From NCBI GenBank assembly GCA_963722225.1, contig CAVRNM010000084.1, positions 1 to 28,980 on the forward strand: 28,980 bases of DNA. Reading direction: 5' to 3'. The DNA is from Fen-1467 sp963722225 (GTDB taxonomy: Bacteria > Verrucomicrobiota > Verrucomicrobiia > Opitutales > Opitutaceae). This document shows, piece after piece, positions 1 through 8,247 of this stretch (positions within the stretch are counted from its first letter, which is position 1; every line of letters starts with the position of its first letter). The notes under the pieces are model-generated. The model ran no database searches and was not told where the DNA came from. It saw only the letters and a program-made list of their open reading frames with translations. A program made the position numbers and the translations under genes.

Positions 1-770
1 ACACGATCGGCGCCTATGTCGGCTGGGCGGCGATCACGTTCCTGCACACGCCGCTGCCGCGTCACGATGCTGATCGTCGTTCGTCGCGTGCGGGCGCGCT
101 CGGCGTCGCGATCGAGCGGTCGGCGCTGCGGCCCCTGCAGGGCACGGCGCGCATCGCGCCGCTGCTCGCCACCATCGGGCTCAGCTTCGTGCTCGACCAG
201 CTCGTGCAGCTCGTCTGCCTCGCCCGAACCCGCGCGCGCTGCCGAGCCGATCTGCCGGACTGGCGCATCGACGATCGGCGGCGGCTCGATCGGCGCGATG
301 GACATCCTGATCGCCGGCGTCGGCCTCGATCAGCGCGGCGCTGCTGTTCGCCTTCCTGCGCTTCACCAAGCTCGGCTACGCGGTGCGCGCGACCGCGCAG
401 GATCGCGACGCGGCGCGGCAGATGGGCGTCAACGTCGACGCGGTCAACAGCGCGGTGTTCGCCATCGCCTCGGCGCTCGGCGGCCTCAGCGGGCTGCTGG
501 TCGGCATGTATTACAACCACATCGACCCCGCGATGAGCTTTCAGGCGACGCTGAAGGGCGTCGTCGCGCAGGTGATCGGCGGCGTCGGCAACGTGCCCGG
601 CGCGATCGTCGGCAGCCTGCTGCTCGGGCCTGATCGAGAGCTACGGCATCGCGCTGTTCGGCACGACCTACCGCAACCTGTTCGCCTTCGTCGCTGCTGA
701 TCGCTGTTCCTGGTGTGCGTGCCCAACGGCCTGTTCGGCGGCGCGCGGCGCGCCGACGCGGAGCCGATGA
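1..770 (+). CDS. livH: LivH-type branched-chain amino acid ABC transporter permease, partial and frameshifted
   Basis: Inner-membrane permease of a LivHMGF-type ABC importer for branched-chain amino acids, amides or urea. The 5' end lies outside the window. Reading across frames gives a continuous LivH-like protein: TIGAYVGWAAITFLHT at the start, then an APLLATIGLSFVLDQL-like helix, the hallmark stretch ATAQDRDAARQMGVNVD (cytoplasmic EAA-type loop that contacts the ATPase), ASALGGLSGLLVGMYYN, and VVAQVIGGVGNVPGAIVGS. At least five single-base shifts interrupt it, for example an extra G in the CTCGGGCCTG run near 628. The stop probably overlaps the livM start as ATGA at 767-770. Only the family is secure; the substrate cannot be told. 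The breaks look like sequence errors because the protein stays conserved on both sides of each. Confidence 0.85.
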
Positions 771-1721
771 CCGGCACGTTCATCGCGCCGAGCCGGCGCG
801 CTCCGCGTGCCGCGCTGGGCCGTCGCCGCGCTGGCGGTCGCCGCCTTCGCGCTGCCATTCGCTGCTGCGGCGCGCCGTATCTGTTGCAGACGCTGACCAA
901 CGCCTGGCTCGCCGGCCTGCTGGCGCTGAGCCTGACGCTGGTCGCGGGCACGGCGGGCCAGATGTCGTTCGGCCACGCCGGCGCTGCTCGCGATCGGCGG
1001 CTACGCCTCGGCGCTGCTGGCGATCGATCTCGGCTTGTCGCCGGTCGTCTGCCGATCCCGCTCGCCGGGCTTGATCACCGGCGCTGCTCGGCACGCTGCT
1101 GGTCTTTCCGGCCTTCCGGCTGCGCGGCCATTACATCGCGATCGCGACGCTCGGCGATCGGCGAGATCGTCAGCCTCGTCATCCTCAACTGGGAGAGCCT
1201 GACCCACGGCGCGATGGGCGTGACCGGCATCCCGCCGCTCTCCGCCTTCGGCCACGAGGCGACTTCGGCGCGGGCGGTCTACTGGATTTGCCTCGCGGCG
1301 CTGGTCGCTCTCGCGCTGTTGCAGGCGCGGCTGCTCGGCTCGCATATCGGCCGCACGCTTGCGCGCGATGCGCGACGACGAAGTCGCGGCGCGCTCGCTA
1401 TGGCGTCGGCGCTCACGCGCTACAAGGCGCTCGCCTTCGCGCTTCGGCGGCTTCGGCGCCGGCGTCAGCGGCGCGCATCTCGGCGCATCTCTATTCCTAT
1501 CTCAATAACCAGACTTTCGACTCGCAGCTCTCGCTGCTGGCGCTGACGATGGTGATCCTCGGCGGCATGGGCAACGTGTTCGGCGCGATCTCGGCGCGGT
1601 GGCGCTGGTCGGCCTGCCCGAAGCGTTCCGCTTCGCGGCGGAATATCGCGTGCTGATCTATGGCGTCGTGCTGTTGCTGCTGGTGCGCTTCCGGCCGCAG
1701 GGCCTGTTGGGGACGGTCTGA
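767..1721 (+). CDS. livM: LivM-type branched-chain amino acid ABC transporter permease, frameshifted
   Basis: Second membrane permease of the importer. Starting at ATG 767, the pieces read MTGTFIAPSR, then YLLQTLTNAWLAGLLALSL, the family signature TAGQMSFGHA followed by an AIGGYASALLA-like helix, FRLRGHYIAIATL, VSLVILNWESLTHGAMGVTG, SHIGRTL with RAMRDDEVAARS (the EAA-like coupling loop), and near the C-terminus LLALTMVILGGMGNVFGA and VRFRPQGLLGTV before TGA at 1719-1721. These are the usual LivM landmarks in the usual order, and the span suits a protein of about 315 residues. Many +1 insertions of G or C break it, for example the extra G before GCGCTGCTC near 979 and near 1080. The next gene, livG, begins one base after the stop. 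Confidence 0.87.
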
Positions 1722-1722
1722 G

Positions 1723-2580
1723 ATGGCGGCGCTGCTCAAATTCGCGGCCTGACGCGACGCTTCGGCGGCGTCACCGCCGTCGACGCGCCTCGACTTCGAA
1801 GTCGCGCGAAGGCGAACTCGTCAGCGTCATCGGGCCCGAACGGCGCCGGCAAGACCACGCACGTTCAACCTGATCAGCGGCCTCGACCGCGCCGACGCGG
1901 CGAAGTTCGTGTTCGACGGCGCCGGCATCGAGCGGCTGCTCGCCCGGAGCGATCGCCGCGCTCGGCGTCGCGCGCACCTTCCAGCATGGCCGCGTGTTCG
2001 CCAATCTCAGCGTGCTCGACAACGTGCTGATCGGCGCGCATACGCGCCTCGCGCGCGACGCGCCGCCGCTGGCCGGTGATCGGGCCGATTGCGGAACTTG
2101 CGCTCGCGTTGTGGCGGCCGCCCGCGCGTGCGCGCGAGGATACGCGGCGCTGCGAAGCCGAGGCGCAGCGAGATACTCGCGCGCTTCGGCGACCGTCTGA
2201 CGCCGCGGCTCGATCAGCCCGCCTACAGCCTCTCCTACGCCAACCGCCGCCGGGTCGAGATCGCCCGCGCGCTGGCGCTGCGGCCGCGGCTGCTGCTGCT
2301 CGACGAGCCGACCGCCGGCATGAACCCGACCGAGACCGCCGAGATGCAGGCGCTGATCGCGCGAGCTGAAGGCGAGCGGGCTGACGATCCTGCTGATCGA
2401 GCACAAGCTCGACATGGTGATGCGGCTCTCCGACCGCGTCTATGTGCTCGACGACGGCAGCGAAGATCGCCGCAGGGCCGCCGCGACGCGGTGCGCAACG
2501 ACCCCGCGGTGATCGAGGCCTATCTCGGCCACGGCGCCGTCGGCGGCGCGCGGCCGAGCAGAGCGGAGGCGGCGGCATGA
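1723..2580 (+). CDS. livG: LivG-type ABC transporter ATP-binding protein, frameshifted
   Basis: Cytoplasmic ATPase of the importer. From ATG 1723 the recoverable protein has MAALLK, then after a shift RGLTRRFGGVTAVDA, a Walker A region readable as VIGPNGAGKTT (1826-1860, with two indels inside it), a Q-loop area VARTFQHGRVFANLSVLDNVLIGAHTRL, an ABC signature replaced by the LivG-typical LSYANRRRVEIARAL, Walker B LLLLDEPTAGMNP and the H-loop region LLIEHKLDMVM. The LSYANRR form and the long insert after the Q-loop separate LivG from LivF. The stop TGA (2578-2580) overlaps the ATG of livF (2577). At least eight indels are visible. Function is clear as a family member; the transported compound is unknown. 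Confidence 0.87.
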
Positions 2581-3316
2581 CCGACGCCGCTGCTCGCGCC
2601 TCGACCGCGTCAACACCTTCTACGGCCCGGTGCAGGTGCATTTCGATCTCTCGCTCGCAGGTCGGCGCGCGGGCGAGATCGTTCGTCTGCTCGGCGGCAA
2701 CGCGAGCGGCAAATCGACGACGATGAAGGTCATCCTCGGCCTCGCGACGCCGCGCTCGGGCAGCGTCGCGTTCGACGGCGCAGCGCATCGACGGCCTGCC
2801 GACGCATCGCAGATCATCCGGCGCGGGCATCGGCTCGGTGCCGGAGGCGCGGCGGCTGTTTCCGCTGATGAGCGTGCGCGAGAACCTGCTGATGGGCGCC
2901 TATCGCGCGCGCCGACCGCGCCGAGATCGCACGAGGATCTCGACCGCGTGCTGAGTTGTTCCCGCGCGTCGCCGAGCGGCTCGACCAGCGGGCGGGCACG
3001 CTGTCGGGCGGCGAGCAGCAGATGGTGGCGATGGCGCGCGCGCTGATGGGGCGGCCGAAGCTGATCTGCATGGACGAGCCGACGATGGGTCTGTCGCCGC
3101 TCTGGGTCGACCGCGTGCTGGAACTGATCGCGACGATCAACCAGCAGGGCGTCACGATCTTCATGGTCGAGCAGAACGCCAATCTCGCGTTGCAGATCGC
3201 GCACGACGCCTATGTGCTTGCAGACCGGCCGCATCGTGCTCGAAGGTCCGGCCGCCGAGCTGCGCGACGATCCCCGCATTCGCGACGCCTATCTCGGCGG
3301 GGCGCTGGCGGCGTGA
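2577..3316 (+). CDS. livF: LivF-type ABC transporter ATP-binding protein, frameshifted
   Basis: Second ATPase subunit of the importer. The frames combine to MTDAA, RVNTFYG, a Walker A of the form LLGGNASGKSTTMKVILGL, the LivF-typical block GSVPEARRLFPLMSVRENLLMGAY (across a shift near 2835), then an intact stretch with the ABC signature TLSGGEQQMVAMARALM (2997-3047), Walker B PKLICMDEPTMGLSP and IFMVEQNANLALQIAHDAYVL. The Walker A residue usually written N-G-A-G-K-S/T appears here as N-A-S-G-K-S. It ends with GGALAA and TGA at 3314-3316. A good ribosome binding site (AAGGAG) for the next gene follows directly, so liv genes and the dehydrogenase probably share a transcript. Confidence 0.87.
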
Positions 3317-3326
3317 AGGAGACTCG

Positions 3327-4550
3327 ATGACGTTTCCCTATCCCTTGTCGGATCGCGCAGCGCCGCATCGCGGAACTCGCCGACGACGCTCGCCGCGGCG
3401 GCTCGCCCCGAGCGCGGCCGAGCATGACCGGCGCGGCGAATTTGCGCTCGACAATCTCGCCGCGCTGCACGAGGCGGGCTATCTCCGCCTCGCGCTGCCG
3501 CAGGCCTATGGCGGCGAGGGCCGCCGACGTGTTCGAGATGGTGATTGCGCAACAGCGCCTCGCGCGGGGGGATCCCGGCGACCGCGCTGGTGGTCGGCAT
3601 GATGTTGAACGTGCTCGGGGCGATTGCGTGACGACCTGACATGGCCTGAGCCGGTGTATGCCGCCGTTTGTCGCGACATCGCGACGAATGGCGGCGCGAT
3701 CAACACCTGCGCGACCGAGGCCGATCTCGGCAGCGTATCGCGCGGCGGCGCGCCGGCGGCCACCGCGACCCCGACGGCGGGCGGCTATCTCATCAAGGGC
3801 CGCAAGATCTTCGTCACCGGCGCGCCGGGCCTGCAGATGGTTCGTGACGCTGGTGCGCTGCCGCCGAGCGCCGCCGCGCCCGCACGGCGAGGTCGGCAGC
3901 GCCGTGGTCGAGGCGGGTTCGCCCGGCCTGACAATCGCGCGATGGTTGGGCCGGCGCGCTGAGCCTCGAAGTCCGGCAATCGGACGTCGATTACGAGCGA
4001 CGTGTTCGTTCCCGCTGATTTCGTGTCGAGCGGCGTCCTCTGCCGCCGCCAGGCGCCGCAAGGCCGCCGGAGGGCAAGGGCGCGCCGGGGCTCGGGCCGT
4101 GGTCGCTGACGATCGCGGCGGTCTATCTCGGCATCGGCGAGGCCGCGCTCGGCGCGCGGCCGTGCGCTACGCCAGTCGCGGCGACCGACCTCGCTCGGCG
4201 CCCGATCGCCGACACCACGCCGATCCAGGAGCGCATCGGCGTCATGGCCGTGACGCTGGAGGCGGCGCGCGCGCAACTTTATGAGACCGCGCGGCTGTGG
4301 CGGGATCATCCCGAGCTGCGCGACCGACCTGCCCGCTCGCATCGCGGCGGCGAAATATCTCTGCACCAACGCCGCCTGTCAGGCGAGCGAGACCGGGCTG
4401 CGGGTCGCCGGCGGCTTCAGCCTGAGCCGAAACTTGTCGCTGGAGCGCCATTTCCGCGACGCGCGCGGCGGCGCTGTTCCAGCCGCCGCAGGACGATCTG
4501 GCGCTCGGCTCATCGGCCGCGACGCGCTGGCCTCATGGCCGCGCGCCTGA
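3327..4550 (+). CDS. Acyl-CoA dehydrogenase family flavoprotein, frameshifted
   Basis: FAD-dependent acyl-CoA dehydrogenase-fold protein of about 400 residues. Start ATG 3327 has AAGGAGA seven bases upstream. Fragments in order: MTFPYPLSDR, FALDNLAALHEAGYLRLALP with QAYGGEG (N-terminal helical domain), a DIATNGGAINTCATEADLGS-like beta-domain entry, AGGYLIKGRKIFVTGAPG (flavin-contacting strand typical of the family), LGIGEAALGAAVRYASR, IQERIGVMAVTLEAARAQLYETARLW, and AAAKYLCTNAACQASETGLRVAGG near the C-terminus. Around ten indels interrupt it. The divergent sequence and the neighbouring genes resemble SfnB/DszC-like members, which act as monooxygenases on sulfur compounds, more than a fatty-acid oxidation enzyme. 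That assignment is an inference; only the fold family is certain. Confidence 0.82.
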
Positions 4551-4580
4551 CGCCGCCGCTTCGAACGAAGGAAAGGCCGC

Positions 4581-5048
4581 ATGAGCGCGAACGACGCCGC
4601 GCCTCCCGACGAGATCGACGCAGCGCTAGGCCTCGGCGAGGGATCGCCGCTGGACGCGTTTCGCCGCCGCCGCGAAGATGTGCGCGCCTATTCGCAATCG
4701 TGCTGGAAAGCGCTTTTCGAGCCTCGCGACTTCGGGGGCTTGTCCGCGCAGGAGCGTTTGGCGCTGGCCAAGCGCGTGGCGGAAATTTCCGCTTCGACGC
4801 CGCTCGTCTCTCGCTATCAGGCGTTGCTCGCTTCCGCGCCCGACGCGAGCGAGCGGCTCGAGGCGATCCTCGCTTACGCCGATAAGATCACCGCCGCGCC
4901 TAGCGCGGGCAGGCCCGAAGATCTGGCGGCCTTGGCGGCCGCGGGTCTGTCGCCCGCCGCGATCGTCACGCTTTCGCAGATCCTCGGCTTCGTCGCCTAT
5001 CAGGCGCGCGTCGTCGCGAGCCTCGCCCTGTTGGAGACGAGCGCGTGA
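4581..5048 (+). CDS. CMD-domain (carboxymuconolactone decarboxylase/AhpD-fold) protein
   Basis: Small all-helical protein of 155 residues, and the first unbroken gene in the window. ATG 4581 follows a GGAAAGG ribosome binding site. Residues 20-60 are rich in arginine and charge, residues 60-110 form amphipathic helices (SAQERLALAKRVAEIS), and the C-terminal half carries the pattern LSPAAIVTLSQILGFVAYQARVVASLALL, which resembles the second half of an AhpD domain. The paired active-site cysteines of true AhpD proteins are absent, so it is probably not a peroxidase itself. Its TGA overlaps the GTG start of the next gene, an AhpD-like protein with the CxxC motif. The pair matches my recollection of the paired TIGRFAM families named after Avi_7169 and Avi_7170; the exact reaction is unknown to me. 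Confidence 0.78.
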   Translation: MSANDAAPPDEIDAALGLGEGSPLDAFRRRREDVRAYSQSCWKALFEPRDFGGLSAQERLALAKRVAEISASTPLVSRYQALLASAPDASERLEAILAYADKITAAPSAGRPEDLAALAAAGLSPAAIVTLSQILGFVAYQARVVASLALLETSA

Positions 5049-5624
5049 GCCAGCCGCTTTTTACGACGGAGGTCCTCGATTGGGCGCCCGCGGTCGAGCC
5101 GGTCGACCTGGACAAAGCGACGCCGGACCAATGGGCGGCTCTGCAAGAGAGCGGCCCGCATGCGCTGAAGTCGGCCTATTATCACCTTCTGGTTCACGAC
5201 GCGGAAGCGCTGCGGCAGCGATCCCAACTCTACAACGCAATCATGTACGGACCGAAGGGACTTCCGCGCGCCGACCGCGAACTCGGCGCCGCCGTCGAAT
5301 CGATCGAGAACGGCTGCGTGTACTGTACCTCGGTACATGCGCGTTTTTATTTGCAACTCGCCAAACGGCCGGACGTGATAGAGGCGCTGTTTCGCGATGG
5401 CGTCTCCGCGCCGTTGCCGCCCCGCGAGCGAGCGGTCGCAGATTATGCCGCGGCACTGGCGGCAACCCCGCCTCGCGTCGACGAACGGCATGTCCGCGCT
5501 TTGCGAGAGCAAGGCCTGTCCGACGAGGACATCGCGGATCTCGCCAATTCGGTCGCGATGTTCGCATGGGCCAACAGATTGATGCTGACCCTCGGCGAGC
5601 CTCGTCCCCGCCGCTCTCGACTGA
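5045..5624 (+). CDS. AhpD-like peroxidase-related protein with CxxC active site
   Basis: Alkylhydroperoxidase-fold protein of about 190 residues. It starts at GTG 5045 (GTGA overlap with the previous stop). The catalytic signature is clear: E85, then C91-V-Y-C94 and H98 in ESIENGCVYCTSVHARF, the E-x(n)-C-x2-C-x3-H layout of AhpD proteins that reduce peroxides through a cysteine pair. The C-terminal half has LSDEDIADLANSVAMFAWANRLMLTLGEP, typical of the group. As written, the frame runs on without a stop into the next gene. Removing one C from the CCCC run at 5606-5609 gives the end PRPAALD and a TGA at 5622-5624, which I take to be the true end because the next gene has its own ribosome binding site. 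Confidence 0.8.
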
Positions 5625-5635
5625 ACGGAGCCGCC

Positions 5636-6160
5636 ATGTCCGAACCCAATTCCGTGCAGACCGCCATCGACAGTCTAGGCATTCTCGCGCGACGACGCAT
5701 CGAGGCCGAAATCCTCGCGCCTGTCTACGAGGAACTGAAAGCCGAAATTGGCGTCGAAGGCGCGCGCGCCATCCTCCGCAAGGCCGTGCGTCGCGCGGCG
5801 ATCAGCGCCGGCGAAGCCTTCGCAGCGAAGGCGCCTGGAGACGTCAATCTCGAGACCTTCCGCGCCATCCAGCCTTTGTGGACAAAAGACGGCGCTCTGG
5901 TCGTGGAAACGCTGACGGCGACGGCCGAGGCCTATGATTTCAACGTTCGGCGCTGCCGCTACTCGGAGACCTATAAACAAATGGGCCTCGCGGAGATCGG
6001 CGGCCTGCTGTCCTGCAATCGTAACGGCGCCTTCTGCGAAGGTTACGATCGCCGCCTCAAGCTGACGCGCACGCAGACGATCATGGAAGGCGCCGACCAC
6101 TGCGATTTCCGCTACCGCCTGGAAGATCCTTCGCCCGCCGCGGCGTCGGAGCCGAAATAG
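5636..6160 (+). CDS. L-2-amino-thiazoline-4-carboxylic acid hydrolase-like protein
   Basis: Protein of 174 residues resembling the L-2-amino-thiazoline-4-carboxylate hydrolase family, whose characterised members open a thiazoline ring on the route to L-cysteine. The C-terminal half carries the recognisable cysteine-rich core: CRYSETYKQMGLAEIGGLLS, then CNRNGAFCEGYD and GADHCDFRYRLE. The N-terminal half is helical (RRIEAEILAPVYEELKAEIG). I chose ATG 5636 because GGAG lies five bases upstream and because an out-of-frame TGA for the preceding gene sits just before it. In the sequence as given the frame is open all the way back to 5045, making a 371-residue fusion that is probably an artefact. 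Many relatives of this fold have no known substrate, so the reaction is an inference. Confidence 0.72.
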   Translation: MSEPNSVQTAIDSLGILARRRIEAEILAPVYEELKAEIGVEGARAILRKAVRRAAISAGEAFAAKAPGDVNLETFRAIQPLWTKDGALVVETLTATAEAYDFNVRRCRYSETYKQMGLAEIGGLLSCNRNGAFCEGYDRRLKLTRTQTIMEGADHCDFRYRLEDPSPAAASEPK

Positions 6161-6182
6161 CGGGGCGGATCGCGGTATTTGA

Positions 6183-6662
6183 TCAAGGCCGCGCGAAATC
6201 GAAGAATTCCGCGAGCCTCGGGTTGGCGCGAAGCTCGGCCGCCTCATCGACCGTCGGCAGCTGCGGCCGATCCCGCTTCGCATTGACGAGACAGAGGAAG
6301 CCCAGCTTTTCATCCGCGCTGGCGCGGAATTGGTGCCAGGTCCAACCCGCGATCGTGACGAGGTCCTGAGGCTTGACCGAGTAGACTTCCGAGCCAATCA
6401 GAACGCGGCCCTGTCCCACCACGATCATCACCGAATGCATATGCTCGTGGCGCTCTAATGTGGAATGGCCGCCCGGCTCCACTTCGAAATAGCGCAATTC
6501 GGCATCGAGATTCGGGTCCGACGCGAGTGTTTGTCGCGATACGCCTTTGAACGGGGCGGTCGATTCGTCTTTGTAGGCGCGCAGTTCAACTCCCTCCCAA
6601 CGGAAGTCGCCTTTGGCGGCGCGCAAGGGCGGCGCGCTTGTTTTCTCGTCAGTCAACGCCAA
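6183..6662 (-). CDS. Single-domain cupin, partner of the RuBisCO-like gene
   Basis: Small beta-barrel metalloprotein of 159 residues. The metal-binding motif appears as H72-E-H74-M-H76 (LERHEHMHSVMIVVGQGRVL) with a second-motif histidine at H110 in AGWTWHQF; the glutamate of the textbook first motif is not present in its usual place. The best start is TTG at 6660-6662, which overlaps the end of the upstream RuBisCO-like gene by 14 bases; a second TTG six bases downstream is possible. Overlap implies translational coupling and a shared role. A precedent is the Rhodospirillum rubrum RuBisCO-like protein plus cupin pair, where the cupin releases methanethiol from a methylthio-xylulose phosphate. 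I infer, but cannot show, that this cupin does something similar. Its end converges on the preceding plus-strand gene with a 22-base gap. Confidence 0.8.
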   Translation of the reverse strand: MALTDEKTSAPPLRAAKGDFRWEGVELRAYKDESTAPFKGVSRQTLASDPNLDAELRYFEVEPGGHSTLERHEHMHSVMIVVGQGRVLIGSEVYSVKPQDLVTIAGWTWHQFRASADEKLGFLCLVNAKRDRPQLPTVDEAAELRANPRLAEFFDFARP

Positions 6663-7490
6663 CTCCCAAATCCGGGTTCGCGACTATCCGCGCAAAGGCC
6701 GCGGTCTCAGCGGCCAGCGCGTCGAGCGGGCCAGAGCAACGCGCCTCCTACCAAAAGAATCGCATCGGGACCATAGAAGTGGAGGATCTCGGGAACGCGC
6801 GAAAGGCTCATGCCACCCGCCGGGGTGGGCGCCGTCGCACGCTTGTCGCCCCAGGGCTCGCGCAACGCCGCAGCCAGGCGCCGGCACTCGTCCGGCGAAT
6901 AGCCGAAGCGGCCGCCGTAGTTGGGAAAGATCGCGGCGTCGACCAGCAGGCGGAACAGCCGCGCGAGCGCGACCGGCGAAATCCGTAGGCGAGCCGCCAG
7001 TGTCGGATGGGCGAAAAACGCCAAGTCGGGAGTCACGTCGGACAAGGCCTGAAACGTCGAGGCGCCGGCGATCATCGGGGCGACCATCACCGCCGACAGG
7101 CTCTCTTCGCGAGCGATTTCGATCTGCCTCTGCATCTGGCCGAAATGACCAAACAAGCTCGGCACATAGTGCGTCAATCGGCCGCTGCTCTCGGCGGCCC
7201 GGCGCATCTGCCGCGCGCAAGCGCGCACGCGCGACTCGAAGGAACTGAAAACTCAGGTTGGCGAGACCATGATCGTCTTTGATGAAATCGACGCCGCCGC
7301 GCGCAAATTCAAAAGCGATCTCAGCCAAAGCGTCGGCCGAAAGGCCCTGTGGCTTCAACGCCGAACAGGTCAAGGCGCGTCCCCGCGCCCCGGACATTTT
7401 GCGAAGGCCTTCGAGACCTTTGTTGGGTCCGGCGAAACGCCGCAACCATTCCGGCGGCGCCGGACCCTGAATCGCCGGCCCGGCGCGTGG
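6649..7490 (-). CDS. RuBisCO-like protein (form IV), 5'-truncated and frameshifted
   Basis: Large-subunit RuBisCO homologue lacking its N-terminal domain. Read from 7490 down: GPAPPEWLRRFAGPNKGLEG, SARGRALTCSALKPQGLS region, FARGGVDFIKDDHGLAN (active-site loop), then after a shift near 7257 SFESRVRACARQMRRAAE, THYVPSLFGHFGQMQRQIE, LAFFAHPTLAARLRISP, IFPNYGGRFGYS, ATAPTPAGGMSLSRVPEI, YGPDAILLVGGALL, and after another shift near 6735 ETAAFARIVANPDLGVGVD and TGA at 6649-6651. K-D-D-H replaces the K-D-D-E of true RuBisCO, so one magnesium ligand differs; such proteins act as isomerases or decarboxylases on sugar phosphates, not in carbon fixation. In frame, a TGA at 7491-7493 blocks extension, and no N-terminal domain follows in any frame, which marks the segment junction. 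Confidence 0.85.
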
Positions 7491-7560
7491 TCACAAAACG
7501 CCGCCCGCCGTCCGGATCGGCGCGCTGCGCCCGCGCTGCCGCTGCTCCCGCGACGGCGGC
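7470..7560. other. Probable join between two unrelated segments
   Basis: The minus-strand RuBisCO-like gene loses homology upstream of about 7490, where roughly 120 residues of its N-terminal domain should follow. The plus-strand acetyltransferase becomes recognisable only after about 7560 and has no convincing start codon or ribosome binding site. Two head-to-head genes each missing the 5' end at the same place is what a misassembly or a recombination junction leaves. The families on the left are alphaproteobacterial in character and those on the right verrucomicrobial. The exact base cannot be fixed by eye. Confidence 0.6.
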
Positions 7561-8170
7561 TCCGGCCAGTTTCAATCCGCTGGCCTTGTTCCCGCCCGCC
7601 CCGCCACCAACTGATGACGCATCCCTGCTCGAGCCGCGCGAAGTGTTGTTTGGCGGACATCCGCATATCATCCGGCTCCTCGGGCCAACCGATGAAGGCC
7701 GGCTGATCTCCTTTTTCAATTCCCACACGGGTGAAACCATCCGCCAGCGCTATGGGTACCGGATCTCGGAAATGACGCACGAACGGGCGCAGCGCCTGGT
7801 GAGCGTGGACCAGTCGCGCGATGTGGCGCTCGGGGTGTTTGAGCGGGCCGCCGACGGGGAGGAAGTGCTGCACGCGGTCGGTCGTTATCTGCTCGATGCC
7901 ACCGGTCATTCAGCCGAGATGGCGTTCGTGGTCCGCGAAACCAAGCGGGGGCTGGGCATCTGCACCGCGCTGGTGCGCCGGCTCCTGCAAATCGCGCGGG
8001 CCCGCGGGATGAGCTACCTCTTCGCGCAGGTCCAGGCCGACAACGCCCCCATGCTCGCGGTGTTCCGGCGCCACGGCGGCCGGATGCGGCCGATTCCCGG
8101 CGCCGACGCCACGGAAGCCTTCGTGCCGACCAGCCTCCCGCCAAACTCGGGGTCCCCGGGGAGCACGTAG
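7487..8170 (+). CDS. GNAT family N-acetyltransferase, 5' end uncertain
   Basis: Acetyl-CoA-dependent acetyltransferase of up to 228 residues. The GNAT core is visible: LLGPTDEGRLISFFNSHTGE (N-terminal strand and helix), SVDQSRDVALGVFER (strands 2-3), SAEMAFVVRETKRGLGICTAL (strand 4 plus the pyrophosphate loop, here R-G-L-G-I in place of the usual Q/R-x-x-G-x-G/A), LLQIARARGMSYLFAQVQADNAPMLAVFRRHG (the C-terminal N-A-x-M-L-x-x-F signature). These features are like the GNAT domain of Pat-type protein lysine acetyltransferases. The first 45-50 codons are alanine/proline-rich and not conserved-looking. GTG 7487 is the earliest start to the right of the proposed join, but the true start may be lost. 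The end at TAG 8168-8170 is secure. Confidence 0.75.
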   Translation: MVTKRRPPSGSARCARAAAAPATAAPASFNPLALFPPAPPPTDDASLLEPREVLFGGHPHIIRLLGPTDEGRLISFFNSHTGETIRQRYGYRISEMTHERAQRLVSVDQSRDVALGVFERAADGEEVLHAVGRYLLDATGHSAEMAFVVRETKRGLGICTALVRRLLQIARARGMSYLFAQVQADNAPMLAVFRRHGGRMRPIPGADATEAFVPTSLPPNSGSPGST

Positions 8171-8247
8171 AAAAACGTCCGCAGCCGTTTCTCGGACCAC
8201 TGAAAACTGTTGGACAACGCGGTTGCCCTGATTCTCTTATCGACATC

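Noticed and set aside
1..4550. Genuine pseudogene operon
   Set aside because: The conserved protein sequence between breaks, the near absence of internal nonsense codons in the right frame, and the uniform one-base nature of the breaks point to sequence error instead.
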